The translations under genes and the position numbers were made by a program. The notes below the pieces were generated by a model. The model made no database searches, had not been told where the DNA came from, and saw only the letters and a program-made list of their open reading frames with translations. Shown here piece by piece: positions 41,411 to 49,420 of a DNA stretch of 64,000 nt. Each line of letters begins with the position of its first letter. Positions within the stretch are counted from its first letter, which is position 1. The stretch comes from Streptomyces anulatus (lineage in GTDB: Bacteria > Actinomycetota > Actinomycetes > Streptomycetales > Streptomycetaceae): contig NZ_BMVK01000007.1 in the NCBI RefSeq assembly GCF_014650675.1, positions 124,001 through 188,000 on the forward strand, written 5' to 3'.

Positions 41411-41938
41411 ATGAGCAGCAGCACCAGGATCCGCCTGATAGAGCCCACCGACGCCGCCCCGATCGCCGCGCACCGGGTGCGGGACGTCGAGGCCTTCCGG
41501 CCGTGGGAACCGGCCCAGCCGGCCGACTACTTCACGCCGGAGGGCCAGGCGGAGCGGATCGAGGGCCTGCTGGCCGGATACCGGGCCGGCACGGTCTGGC
41601 CGGGCGTGGTGCTCGCCGACGACCAGGTGATCGGGCAGATCACCGTGGGAGGCATCCTGCCGCAGCCGCATCTGCGCCGCGGCTCCGTCGGCTACTGGAT
41701 CGCCTCCGTCGCCCAGAACCGGGGGCACGCCGGGAACGCCGTCGGGCTCGCGCTCCGGGTGATGACGGAGGAACTCGGCCTGCACCGCGCCGAGGCGTCC
41801 ACCAACCTGGAGAACCTGCCGTCGCAGCGGGTGCTGCGTCGCAACGGGTTCACCCCGTACGGCGTCGCGCACTCGGCGATCTTTCTCGACGGGAGCTGGC
41901 GGGACGGGCTGCTGTGGGAGCGGATCCTCGGCGACTGA
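41411..41938 (+). CDS. GNAT-family N-acetyltransferase (RimJ/RimL type)
   Basis: A 175-residue GNAT protein of the ribosomal-protein-alanine type: RIRLIEPTDAAPIAAHRVRD at the start, QITVGGILPQPHLRRGSVGYWI near 78, the acetyl-CoA loop QNRGHAGNAVGLALRVM near 98, then LHRAEASTNLENLPSQRVLRRNGF near 120. It transfers acetyl groups from acetyl-CoA to an unknown amine. It may be co-transcribed with the preceding small gene. Confidence 0.88.
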   Translation: MSSSTRIRLIEPTDAAPIAAHRVRDVEAFRPWEPAQPADYFTPEGQAERIEGLLAGYRAGTVWPGVVLADDQVIGQITVGGILPQPHLRRGSVGYWIASVAQNRGHAGNAVGLALRVMTEELGLHRAEASTNLENLPSQRVLRRNGFTPYGVAHSAIFLDGSWRDGLLWERILGD

Positions 41939-41986
41939 GCAGGTCACGGGAGGCTCGGGCGGAGCGGAACGCTCCCCGGGCCGCGC

Positions 41987-42016
41987 TTGGATGTGAGCCA
42001 CTAAGTTGATTAGTAT
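41987..42016 (+). promoter_or_regulatory. Probable housekeeping-type promoter of the NlpC/P60 gene
   Basis: TTGGAT at 41987-41992 and TAGTAT at 42011-42016 are spaced by 18 bases, close to the sigma-HrdB consensus. This places the start of transcription near 42023, leaving a leader of about 130 bases before the gene. Confidence 0.5.
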
Positions 42017-42102
42017 GCGTGGCTCGGCCTCCGAACGGCCGGTCGCCCGCCCGGGTCACCGGTGGAGGTGTCGCTGAAGCCGTGGTCCCGCAGCGGTACT
42101 TG

Positions 42103-42120
42103 ACGGTCCATGGACCGTCG
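42103..42120. promoter_or_regulatory. Perfect 18-base palindrome in the NlpC/P60 leader
   Basis: GACGGTCCATGGACCGTC is a perfect palindrome within the leader RNA, 33 bases before the GTG start. It could fold as a hairpin near the ribosome site or bind a dimeric protein. Some streptomycete wall-hydrolase leaders carry c-di-AMP riboswitches, but I could not match that consensus here. Confidence 0.4.
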
Positions 42121-42152
42121 GACAGCGGCCGAGGAAGAAGGAGCTCGCCTCA

Positions 42153-43211
42153 GTGGCGTCCCACCGTCGTCCCAAGCAGCCCAGCCACGGATACACGTCC
42201 GTGCTCACCGCGACAGCGGCGGTGACGGTCGCCCTGTCGGCGCAGTCGGCCTCGGCCGATCCGCTGCCGGACCCGAACAAGAAGGGTGTGCAGGCGCAGG
42301 TCGACCGGCTGTACGAGGAGGCCACCCAGGCCACCGAGAAGTACAACGGGGCGAAGGAATCGGCCGGGGAACTGCAGAAGGAGGCCGACAACCTCCACGA
42401 GGAGGTCGTCCGCAAGCAGGCGGCGCTCAACGAGCTGCGGCAGCAGCTCGGTTCGGTGGCCACGGCGCAGTACCGCAGCGGGGGCCTCGACCCTTCCCTC
42501 CAACTGCTGCTCTCGGCCGACCCGGACGCCTACCTGGACAAGGCCTCGGGCCTCGACCGGCTCAGCGCACGGCAGTCGGACACGCTCAAGCGGTTCCTCT
42601 CGCAGCAGCGCGCCCTGCAACAGCAGCGCACTCAGGCCGCGGAGAAGCTCGACAGCCTCCAGGACACCCGCAAGGAACTGGGGAGCAAGAAGAAGGAGAT
42701 CCAGGGCAAGCTGGCGGAGGCCCAGCGGCTCCTCAACACCCTCACAGCCGAGGAGCGGGCCGAGCGGGCCGCCAAGGAGGAGCGGGCCAACCGGGCGAGC
42801 GAGCGGACCCAACTGGCGAGCGAGCAGGGTGGGCTGGGCAACGAGGCCAGTGCGTCCGGTCGTACGGCCGCGGCGTTCGACGCGGCGAAGAGCAGGGTCG
42901 GCATGCCGTACGTGTGGGGAGCCACCGGGCCGGGGTCCTTCGACTGCTCCGGTCTGACCTCCTGGGCGTTCCGGCAGGCCGATGTCTCACTCCCCCGTAC
43001 GTCGCAGGCGCAGGCCAACGCCGGCACCCGGATCAATTCGATCGGTGCGCTCAAGCCCGGCGATCTCGTCATCATGCGCACCGACCTGAGCCATGTGGGC
43101 TTCTACGCCGGGAACGGCCAGATACTCCACGCGCCGAAGCCCGGCGCCCAGGTGCGGTACGAGTCGATGGCCCGCAGCGGGATGCCCTTCATGTGGGGCG
43201 TACGGATCTGA
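42153..43211 (+). CDS. Secreted NlpC/P60 peptidoglycan endopeptidase
   Basis: A 352-residue cell-wall hydrolase. A signal peptide occupies residues 1-36 (ending SAQSASA-DP). Residues 45-225 form a long coiled coil (VDRLYEEATQATEKYN, LDSLQDTRKELGSKKKEI), typical of RipA-like hydrolases. The C-terminal C40 domain starts near 240: VGMPYVWGATGPGSFDCSGLTSWAF holds the catalytic cysteine, LSHVGFYAG the histidine and ILHAPKPG the third polar residue. It cuts peptide stems of peptidoglycan. The start is GTG behind AAGGAG. It has its own promoter. Confidence 0.93.
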   Translation: MASHRRPKQPSHGYTSVLTATAAVTVALSAQSASADPLPDPNKKGVQAQVDRLYEEATQATEKYNGAKESAGELQKEADNLHEEVVRKQAALNELRQQLGSVATAQYRSGGLDPSLQLLLSADPDAYLDKASGLDRLSARQSDTLKRFLSQQRALQQQRTQAAEKLDSLQDTRKELGSKKKEIQGKLAEAQRLLNTLTAEERAERAAKEERANRASERTQLASEQGGLGNEASASGRTAAAFDAAKSRVGMPYVWGATGPGSFDCSGLTSWAFRQADVSLPRTSQAQANAGTRINSIGALKPGDLVIMRTDLSHVGFYAGNGQILHAPKPGAQVRYESMARSGMPFMWGVRI

Positions 43212-43241
43212 TGCCGTCGGCCGGTTCGCGGCCGACGGGTG

Positions 43242-44141
43242 TCACCCGAGTCCGGCGTGGCAGGTCAGCAGTACGGGGAGCACGGGCGTGATCAGGGCGC
43301 CCGTGCCGACCGCGCAGCGCAGGGCGGGATGCGCGCGGTGCGCCGGGGCCAGCACGCGCCGGAGACGGACCAGCACCGTCCGGCCGCCCGCCGCCAGGGC
43401 CCCGTTCGGCGCCTCGCCCGCCGCCAGGGTGTACATGGCGGCGGCCAGCGCGCCGCGCGGGCAGCGGCGGAGCGCGTGGTCGTCGGCGGCCATCTCCAGC
43501 AACAGGGGAATCTGCTGCCGGAGATGGCGGGCGAGCGGCACACCGGGGAAAACCCGGGTGAAGGCGTGGGCCGCCGCCAGGACGAGGTGGTGGCGGCCTC
43601 GGATGTGGGCCCGCTCGTGTTCGACGACGGCGTCGATCTCGCCGCCGGACAGGAGGCCGACGGCCCCGCTGCTGATGACGATCCTCGGGTGCCGACCGGG
43701 CAGGCAGTAGGCGGCGGGCTCGGCGTGCTCCAGCACAGTGGCCCGCGAACAGGCCGACCGGCGGCCGACCTTGTCCAGGATCTCGCGGTGCCGGGCGCGA
43801 GCGGCGTACGCCCGCCCGGTGTGCTCGGCGAAGCCGATGAGGTGGGCGGCGACCAGGACAGTGACGGCGGCGAGACCCAGGCCCGGCAGGAGGCCGCCGC
43901 CGGACGGGCCGAGGCCCAGGGCGGAGCGGCAGGAGTAGAGGATTCCGTGCAGGTGCGCGCCCGGGGTGGTGAGGTGCAGGGCGGCCAGGGCGACGCAGAC
44001 GGAGAAGGACGCCGCCAGCGCGAACCACACGGCTACCGCCAGCAGCGGTGACCGCTGGGGCCAGCCGCTGCGGAGCAGCGCGCGCGGGGCCAGGACGCCG
44101 ACGGCCGCCGCGTAACCGAGGAAGAAGGGGGCGGCGTTCAC
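43242..44141 (-). CDS. M56-family membrane metalloprotease (BlaR1/MecR1-like)
   Basis: A 299-residue membrane peptidase with four or five membrane segments (APFFLGYAAAVGVLAP at the start, LLAVAVWFALAASFSVCVALAAL near 33, a final one at the C-terminus). The zinc site is HERAH in AVVEHERAHIRGRHH near residue 165, with a second glutamate further on (LLLEMAADDHAL). It lacks the extracellular penicillin-binding domain of BlaR1. The GTG start overlaps the BlaI-family gene stop (GTGA). The pair is a usual signalling couple in which the protease inactivates the repressor. The signal is unknown. Confidence 0.88.
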   Translation of the reverse strand: MNAAPFFLGYAAAVGVLAPRALLRSGWPQRSPLLAVAVWFALAASFSVCVALAALHLTTPGAHLHGILYSCRSALGLGPSGGGLLPGLGLAAVTVLVAAHLIGFAEHTGRAYAARARHREILDKVGRRSACSRATVLEHAEPAAYCLPGRHPRIVISSGAVGLLSGGEIDAVVEHERAHIRGRHHLVLAAAHAFTRVFPGVPLARHLRQQIPLLLEMAADDHALRRCPRGALAAAMYTLAAGEAPNGALAAGGRTVLVRLRRVLAPAHRAHPALRCAVGTGALITPVLPVLLTCHAGLG

Positions 44142-44506
44142 AGCTCGCCGCCCCGGCCCGTCGCACGCAGCGCCTCGCGGAGCGCGGCGACTTCCTCGTC
44201 CGTCATCCGCTCCACGAAGTGCACGAGCGCGGCCGACCGGTCCCGGCTCGCTCCCAGCGCGTCCTCCATCAGGGCGGCGGAGTAGGCCTCGCGGCTGCGG
44301 ACCGGCGTGTAGAGCCACGCCTGCCCCTGCTTCCGCCGGGTCAGCCAACCCTTGTTGTAGAGGATGGTGGCCACGGTCATCACCGTCGTGTAGGCGGCCG
44401 GGCGGCGGAGGTTGATGTCGTCGACCACCTCACGGACCGTCGCAGGCCTGCCCCACGTCCACAGACAGTCCATGATTTCGGCTTCGAGCTCTCCGAGCCG
44501 TCGCAT
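44138..44506 (-). CDS. BlaI/MecI/CopY-family repressor
   Basis: A 122-residue winged-helix repressor: LGELEAEIMDCLWTWGRPATV, REVVDDINLRRPAAYTTVMTVATILYNKGWLTR and a helical C-terminal dimer part. It should repress its own operon and perhaps genes elsewhere until cut or released after M56 protease activation. The 153-base space upstream, shared with a divergent acetyltransferase gene, contains a three-copy tandem decamer. Confidence 0.9.
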   Translation of the reverse strand: MRRLGELEAEIMDCLWTWGRPATVREVVDDINLRRPAAYTTVMTVATILYNKGWLTRRKQGQAWLYTPVRSREAYSAALMEDALGASRDRSAALVHFVERMTDEEVAALREALRATGRGGEL

Positions 44507-44580
44507 TCCCCGTCCCCAATTCCGTGCGCCTTCGCGCGCCCGGGAAGCATAGTGGGTTCACGCTCCGCCGCCTCCGAAGG

Positions 44581-44610
44581 CCGCGACGGACCGCGACGGA
44601 CCGCGACGGC
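44581..44610. repeat. Three tandem copies of a 10-base unit
   Basis: CCGCGACGGA occurs twice in tandem, followed by CCGCGACGGC. The tract lies in the promoter space between the BlaI-family gene and the divergent acetyltransferase gene. The 10-base period places the copies on one face of the helix. It may be a binding site or simple slippage. Confidence 0.6.
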
Positions 44611-44659
44611 CGGCAGACGGCGCCGGGCGCCGAGCAACCCCGAACCTCAGGGAGTACAC

Positions 44660-45256
44660 GTGCTGACCACGGATTCGCACGGCCGGGCCGCCCCCCGGCG
44701 TGACCGGCACGCGTGCGAGGACGACGCCGAGCAGATCGCCGGGCTCCAGGTCGCCGCATGGCGCGCGGCATACGCCGGAATCCTGCCGGCCGCCGAACTG
44801 CACGGTCTCGACACCGCCGCCCTCGCCCGCTTCTGGCGCGACCGGATCGGGGCCGGCACCGCGGCCGGCGCCGACGTGCTGGTCCACGACGACGGCCGGC
44901 GGATCCTCGGCTTCTCGTCCTTCGGCCCGGCCCGCGACGACGACCTCGGGCAACGGCGCGACGTCGAGGAGCTGTACGCGTTCTACGCCCGCCCCGAGTC
45001 CTGGGGCACCGGGGTCGGACGCAGCCTGATGCGCTCCACGCTGTCCGTCTGGGCGGAGCGGGGCACTCGGGCCGGATATCTCTGGGTGCTGGAACGCAAC
45101 ACCCGGGGCCGCGACTTCTACCGGAAGGGCGGCTGGCGCCAGGACCCCACGGCCGCCCCCTCCGGCTCCGGCCCGGACGCCGTGGAGATCCGGTACGAGC
45201 TGACCGGGATCGGGACGAGGCCCGGTGACTCCGCGCCACGTGCCCGTCGCCGCTGA
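44660..45256 (+). CDS. GNAT-family N-acetyltransferase
   Basis: A 198-residue GNAT protein. The N-terminal AWRAAYAGILPAAEL is a common streptomycete GNAT signature (residues 34-48). The acetyl-CoA region is ELYAFYARPESWGTGVGRSLM near 100, followed by AGYLWVLERNTRGRDFYRKGGW near 135. The start is GTG behind AGGGAG; the open frame extends far upstream without support. It is transcribed divergently from the BlaI/M56 pair. The substrate is unknown. Confidence 0.88.
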   Translation: MLTTDSHGRAAPRRDRHACEDDAEQIAGLQVAAWRAAYAGILPAAELHGLDTAALARFWRDRIGAGTAAGADVLVHDDGRRILGFSSFGPARDDDLGQRRDVEELYAFYARPESWGTGVGRSLMRSTLSVWAERGTRAGYLWVLERNTRGRDFYRKGGWRQDPTAAPSGSGPDAVEIRYELTGIGTRPGDSAPRARRR

Positions 45257-45371
45257 AAGCCAGGGCAGCCCACCCGGCCCCGGCACCGGCGAGCAGTCTC
45301 CGTCACCACGCCGCCCCGCTCACGCGGAAGGGCGACGAAGCCCGTGGCCCTCCTCCGTCCGAGGCGGGCCG

Positions 45372-46406
45372 CTACCACCCCCGGCGGGACTCCCGCACCA
45401 GCAGTACCAGGAGATACGCCCCGCCGACGCACACGGTGACCGCGCCGGTCGGCAGCACCACGCCCTCGATCGCGTGCTGCGCCGCGATGTCGGCGCCGAG
45501 CAGCAGCAGCGCGCCGACGAGCGCCGAACCGGTGAGGTCGACGGAGGTTCCCCGGCCGGTGAGGCGGCGGGCGATCTGGGGCGCCGCCAGTGCCACGAAG
45601 GCGATGGGGCCCGCCGCGGCGGTCACCGCGGCGGTCGCGGCCACGCCGAGGACGACCAGCAGCAGCTTCGTGCGCTCGACGCGTACGCCCAGCATCGCCG
45701 CCGTGTCGTCGCCCAGTTCGAGCCATCGCATCCGGCGCTGCGCCACCGGGGCCGCCAGGGCGACCACCGCCATCAGAGCGGAGGCCATCAGCACGGCGGG
45801 CCAGCCGATGGCGCTGAGCGAGCCGGCGCCCCACACCGCGGCCCTCAGCGCGGTGTCCACGTCGGCCTTCACCGAGAACCAGGTGTTGACCGAGGACAGC
45901 AGCGCCCCGACCGCGATCCCCACGATGATGAGCCGGAAGCCGCGTACGCCCCGCCGGAACGCCAGCAGATACACGGCGAGGGCGGTGACGAGCCCGCCGG
46001 CGAGGGCGCCCGCCGCGAGTGCCGAGTAACTGCTCGCACCCGCGAGCAGCGTGACGACGACTCCGGTGTAGGAGCCGGTGGTGAAGCCGATGACGTCGGG
46101 ACTGCCGAGCGGGTTGCGGGTCAGGGACTGGAAGACCGCGCCGCCCATCGCGAGGGCGGCCCCGAACAGTACGGCGGCGACGATGCGCGGCGCCCGCCAC
46201 TCCAGGACGACGGTGCGGACGCTGTTCCCGGCGGTGCCGGACATGACCGAGGCCAGGTCGCCGAGGCTCAGCGAGTAGCTGCCGAGGGTGAAGGCCCACA
46301 GGGCCAGCGCGAGCAGCGCGGCCGACAGCAGCCCGCACACCACGACCCCGCGGCGGGTCGCTCGCAGGCTCAGGTTTCCCGCCCTGAGGACGAATGCCCC
46401 GCTCAC
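45372..46406 (-). CDS. FecCD-type iron-siderophore ABC permease 2
   Basis: A 344-residue permease of the BtuC/FecD family with about nine or ten membrane segments. Landmarks: WRAPRIVAAVLFGAALAMGGAVFQSLTRNPLGSPD near residue 70 and AAAGPIAFVALAAPQIAR near 245. It starts at GTG in a GTGA overlap with permease 1 and forms the heterodimeric channel with it. No ATPase gene follows; the next gene beyond the stop is a convergent acetyltransferase. Confidence 0.92.
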   Translation of the reverse strand: MSGAFVLRAGNLSLRATRRGVVVCGLLSAALLALALWAFTLGSYSLSLGDLASVMSGTAGNSVRTVVLEWRAPRIVAAVLFGAALAMGGAVFQSLTRNPLGSPDVIGFTTGSYTGVVVTLLAGASSYSALAAGALAGGLVTALAVYLLAFRRGVRGFRLIIVGIAVGALLSSVNTWFSVKADVDTALRAAVWGAGSLSAIGWPAVLMASALMAVVALAAPVAQRRMRWLELGDDTAAMLGVRVERTKLLLVVLGVAATAAVTAAAGPIAFVALAAPQIARRLTGRGTSVDLTGSALVGALLLLGADIAAQHAIEGVVLPTGAVTVCVGGAYLLVLLVRESRRGW

Positions 46407-47461
46407 AGTTCCCTCACCCGGCTTCCGCGCACCAGCAGGATCAGTACGGGCGCGCCGATGAGCGGCATCATGACGCCGACCTGCAGTTCGGAGGGGATCA
46501 CGATCAGCCGGCCCAGTACGTCGGCGAACAGCACGATCGCCGGGGCGAGGACGGCGGAGTAGACGAGGATCCAGCGCCAGTCGGGACCGGTGAGCCATCG
46601 CACGGCGTGCGGCACCATGAGACCGACGAACATCAGCGGACCCGCCGCGGCCGTGGCCGAACCGCACAGCAGGGCCACCGCGACGACCACACCGCACCGG
46701 GTCGCGCCGACCCGCAGCCCGACGGCCCGCCCCGCGTCGTCGCCGAGCGCGATCGCGTTGAGCGGGCGCGCGCAGAAGGCGGCGGCCAGCAGGCCGGCCA
46801 GGACGAAGGGCGCGATGTCGGCGGCGGTCCCCGTCGGGCGGTCGGTGATGGTGCCCGCTCCCCAGAACCTCATACGGTCGAAGGTCTCCGTGTCGATCAG
46901 GGCGAGGGTCTGGGAGATGCCGAGCAGGACCGCCGAGAAGGCGACCCCGACCAGGGTGAGGCGCAGGGGTGTGGGCCCGCCCCGGCCGCCGCTCGCGGCG
47001 AGGTAGACCACGGCCGAGCCGACGACGGCGCCGACGAAGGCGAAGGGCAGGTACTGGTCGATGCGTGTGACGCCGAAGACGGCGACGGCCAGAGTGACGG
47101 CGAAGCTCGCGCCGGCGTTGACGCCGAGGACTCCGGGGTCGGCGAGCGGGTTACGGGTGAGCGCCTGGATGAGCGCCCCCGCCACGCCCAGGGACGCGCC
47201 GACGACGATGCCGAGCAGCGTGCGGTCCACGCGGGCGCCGCTGATCGTGGCGTGCGAGGCGGAGCCGTCGGGAGCGGTCAGTGCCTGCCACACCACGTCG
47301 AGGGGAAGGAGTGCCGAGCCGATCGCGACACTGAGCACCACCGCCACGAGGAGCGTGCCGACGGCGACGCCCAGGCCGAGGAGCCGGCGGGTCCTGCGGC
47401 GCGAGGACCTCGACGGCGTGGTCGGTGGTGGCGCGGTCGTCCGTGCGAGCGCCTGTGCCAT
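46403..47461 (-). CDS. FecCD-type iron-siderophore ABC permease 1
   Basis: A 352-residue permease of the same family. An Arg/Ser-rich N-terminus precedes the first membrane segment (LGLGVAVGTLLVAVVLSVAIG near residue 30). Landmarks: IQALTRNPLADPGVLGVNAGASFAV near 100 and AAAGPLMFVGLMVPHAVRWL near 270. The chosen ATG has GGGAG six bases upstream; a longer frame adds 21 residues. It follows the AraC-family gene by 91 bases on the same strand and may be transcribed with it. Confidence 0.92.
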   Translation of the reverse strand: MAQALARTTAPPPTTPSRSSRRRTRRLLGLGVAVGTLLVAVVLSVAIGSALLPLDVVWQALTAPDGSASHATISGARVDRTLLGIVVGASLGVAGALIQALTRNPLADPGVLGVNAGASFAVTLAVAVFGVTRIDQYLPFAFVGAVVGSAVVYLAASGGRGGPTPLRLTLVGVAFSAVLLGISQTLALIDTETFDRMRFWGAGTITDRPTGTAADIAPFVLAGLLAAAFCARPLNAIALGDDAGRAVGLRVGATRCGVVVAVALLCGSATAAAGPLMFVGLMVPHAVRWLTGPDWRWILVYSAVLAPAIVLFADVLGRLIVIPSELQVGVMMPLIGAPVLILLVRGSRVREL

Positions 47462-47552
47462 CTGTTCTCCCTGTGCAACCCGCCACCCGGACAGGCCGAA
47501 GTGCCGTGCGTGATCGACGTACATGAACTGCTGGGACTGCCCGGCTCCCGGT

Positions 47553-48299
47553 TCAGCGGCCGCCGAGCGCCCCCACCGCGTCCGTGGTGAGCGCGCTCAC
47601 GGGCACCCCGGACTCCCGGCTCAGCGCGCGCAGCAGTCCGGCCCGGGTCGCGTAGCCGGCCGCCCTGGCCGCCGCCGTCAGTTCGCCCCCGCCGCGGAGG
47701 TGTTCGACGGCGGCGTTCATCCTGGCCCGGTTGCGCCACCGTGTGAAGGGCAGTCCGGTCTCGTCGAGGAAGACGCGCTGCACCTGGCGAGGGCTCATCC
47801 GGTGCTGTTCGGCGAGCCGTTCCAGGGTCAGGGAAGGAGCGCGCAGGGCCTCGCGGGCGAGTCCGCGCACCGCGGGATGGACGGGCAGCACGACCGGGAA
47901 GTACTGCCGGGAGATGCCCTTCAGTACGCGGCCCAGCTCCTGCCGGAACGGCTCGACCTGCTCCGGCGTGGTCGGTGCCGCGCCGAGTGTGGTGGTCATG
48001 ACCTCGACGATCGCGGGTACCGCCCCGAGCGGCTGGACTCGGCATCGTGGCTGGTCAGCGGGGTCGAGGAAGGGTCCGAGTGCCATGCCGCCCGGCTCGA
48101 TCCGCAGCGCGTGCGGCACACGTGGGGCGAGCCAGATGGCCTCGTGCCGCCCGAGCCGCCACTCCTCGCCGTCGACGGACAGGCGGGCGCTGCCGGTCAC
48201 CAGGTAGATGAGGTGCGGCGCGTCGTGCCGATGGGTGTCGTGCCCCAGAAAACGAATGGCGTTCTCGGCGACCACGGTGCCGAGGGATGTCGTCGGCAA
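47553..48299 (-). CDS. AraC-family regulator of siderophore uptake
   Basis: A 248-residue regulator with an N-terminal cupin (THRHDAPHLIYLVTGSARLSVDG, LGRHEAIWLAPRVPHALRIEPGG) and two C-terminal HTH units (LTLERLAEQHRMSPRQVQRVFLDETG and ELTAAARAAGYATRAGLLRALSRESG). The start is TTG with GGGAGG six bases upstream. Located between permease genes and a divergent binding-protein gene behind an iron box, it probably activates uptake when its siderophore is present, while DmdR1 imposes iron control. Confidence 0.88.
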   Translation of the reverse strand: MPTTSLGTVVAENAIRFLGHDTHRHDAPHLIYLVTGSARLSVDGEEWRLGRHEAIWLAPRVPHALRIEPGGMALGPFLDPADQPRCRVQPLGAVPAIVEVMTTTLGAAPTTPEQVEPFRQELGRVLKGISRQYFPVVLPVHPAVRGLAREALRAPSLTLERLAEQHRMSPRQVQRVFLDETGLPFTRWRNRARMNAAVEHLRGGGELTAAARAAGYATRAGLLRALSRESGVPVSALTTDAVGALGGR

Positions 48300-48372
48300 G
48301 CGTGCCTCCCGTTGTGCGACGCGTCGTGTCCGTCACTGGCGATGTCGTACGCGGATCGACGCAGCGGAACCA

Positions 48373-48391
48373 GCGAGGTTAGCCTCACCTT
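48373..48391. promoter_or_regulatory. Iron box (DmdR1/IdeR-type operator)
   Basis: The 19 bases, read on the minus strand, match the actinobacterial iron-box consensus TTAGGTTAGGCTAACCTAA at 15 of 19 positions, including the central AGGCTAACCT. It lies 46 bases before the binding-protein start and 74 bases before the AraC start. Fe(II)-loaded DmdR1 should repress both directions. Confidence 0.8.
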
Positions 48392-48436
48392 ACCAACAGC
48401 TCGAACGTTCGAGCCTATCCAGCCACATGAGGTCCC

Positions 48437-49420
48437 ATGTTTGCTCCTGCCCGCCTTCTCGCCGTCGCGGTCGTCGCCGCGCTGGCCCTCACCGGCTGCT
48501 CGGCCGCCGACCCGTCCGACGGGGACAAGTCCTCCGCCGCGAAGACCCGAACCGTCACGACCGACTACGGCAAGGTGAAGGTGCCGGCCGAGCCCGAGAA
48601 GGTGGTCGTGCTGAACCACGCCCTCGCCGGGTACCTCTACGACCTCGACGTGCCGGTGCGGGCCACGATCCCCGAGGACGCCGAGAGCAAGGGCGAGTTC
48701 TCCCCGTACTGGGAGAAGGAGGCGAAGGAGGACGGCACGACGTTCCTGCCGTGGAGTGTCGACGGCTTCGACCTGGAGGCGATCCTCGCCCTGGAGCCCG
48801 ACCTCATCGTGGGCGGCGGCATCGGTTTCCCGCTGTTCCAGGCGGAGAAGGTGTACGACGACCTCTCCGACATCGCTCCCACCGTGCTCGTGGGCAAGAA
48901 GCTCGGCGACTGGCGGAGCCAGTTCTCCTTCCTCGCGGGTGACGTGTTCGGCAAGGCCGACGTCTACGACAAGCACCTGGCCGCCTACGACAAGAGGATC
49001 GGCGAGGTGAAGAAGGCCATCAAGCCGCCGGCCGGTCCCGTCTCCTTCCTCACCTTCACCGGCGACGGCACCGCCTTCGGTCTGGTGGAGAGCGTGGGCC
49101 TGCCCCCCGAGCTGAAGAAGGTCGGCATCGAGCCGGCGCCGGTCTTCGCCGACGGCGGTTTCAAGGTGTACGGGCAGGGCGGTGACATGTTCGAGCTGTC
49201 GACCGAGAAGGTGGGCCAGACGATCACCCAGCCGTCCGTCTTCGTGATGGGCTTCAACGGCGACACGACCGACGTCGCCACCCTCAAGAAGAACCCCGTC
49301 TACGGCGCACTGCCCGCCTTCAAGGCGAACCAGGCCTACGACCTGCCGCACTGGGTGCTGCGCGGCGACTACGACGAGTCGATGGCCCTGCTCGACATCA
49401 TCGAGAAGCAGTTCTCCTGA
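48437..49420 (+). CDS. Iron-siderophore ABC transporter binding lipoprotein
   Basis: A 327-residue FhuD/FepB-type protein with a lipoprotein signal ending in LTGC (C21). Landmarks: VTTDYGKVKVPAEPEKVVVLN, LEAILALEPDLIVGGG near 115, YDDLSDIAPTVLVG, and the C-terminal lobe from about 200. It captures a ferric siderophore outside the membrane for the FecCD permeases on the other strand. Its stop overlaps the next start by one base (TGATG). Confidence 0.92.
   Translation: MFAPARLLAVAVVAALALTGCSAADPSDGDKSSAAKTRTVTTDYGKVKVPAEPEKVVVLNHALAGYLYDLDVPVRATIPEDAESKGEFSPYWEKEAKEDGTTFLPWSVDGFDLEAILALEPDLIVGGGIGFPLFQAEKVYDDLSDIAPTVLVGKKLGDWRSQFSFLAGDVFGKADVYDKHLAAYDKRIGEVKKAIKPPAGPVSFLTFTGDGTAFGLVESVGLPPELKKVGIEPAPVFADGGFKVYGQGGDMFELSTEKVGQTITQPSVFVMGFNGDTTDVATLKKNPVYGALPAFKANQAYDLPHWVLRGDYDESMALLDIIEKQFS

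Noticed and set aside
41939..42152. c-di-AMP (ydaO-type) riboswitch in the NlpC/P60 leader
   Set aside because: The context is right and the leader is structured, but I could not find the conserved segments by eye. A covariance-model scan would be needed.
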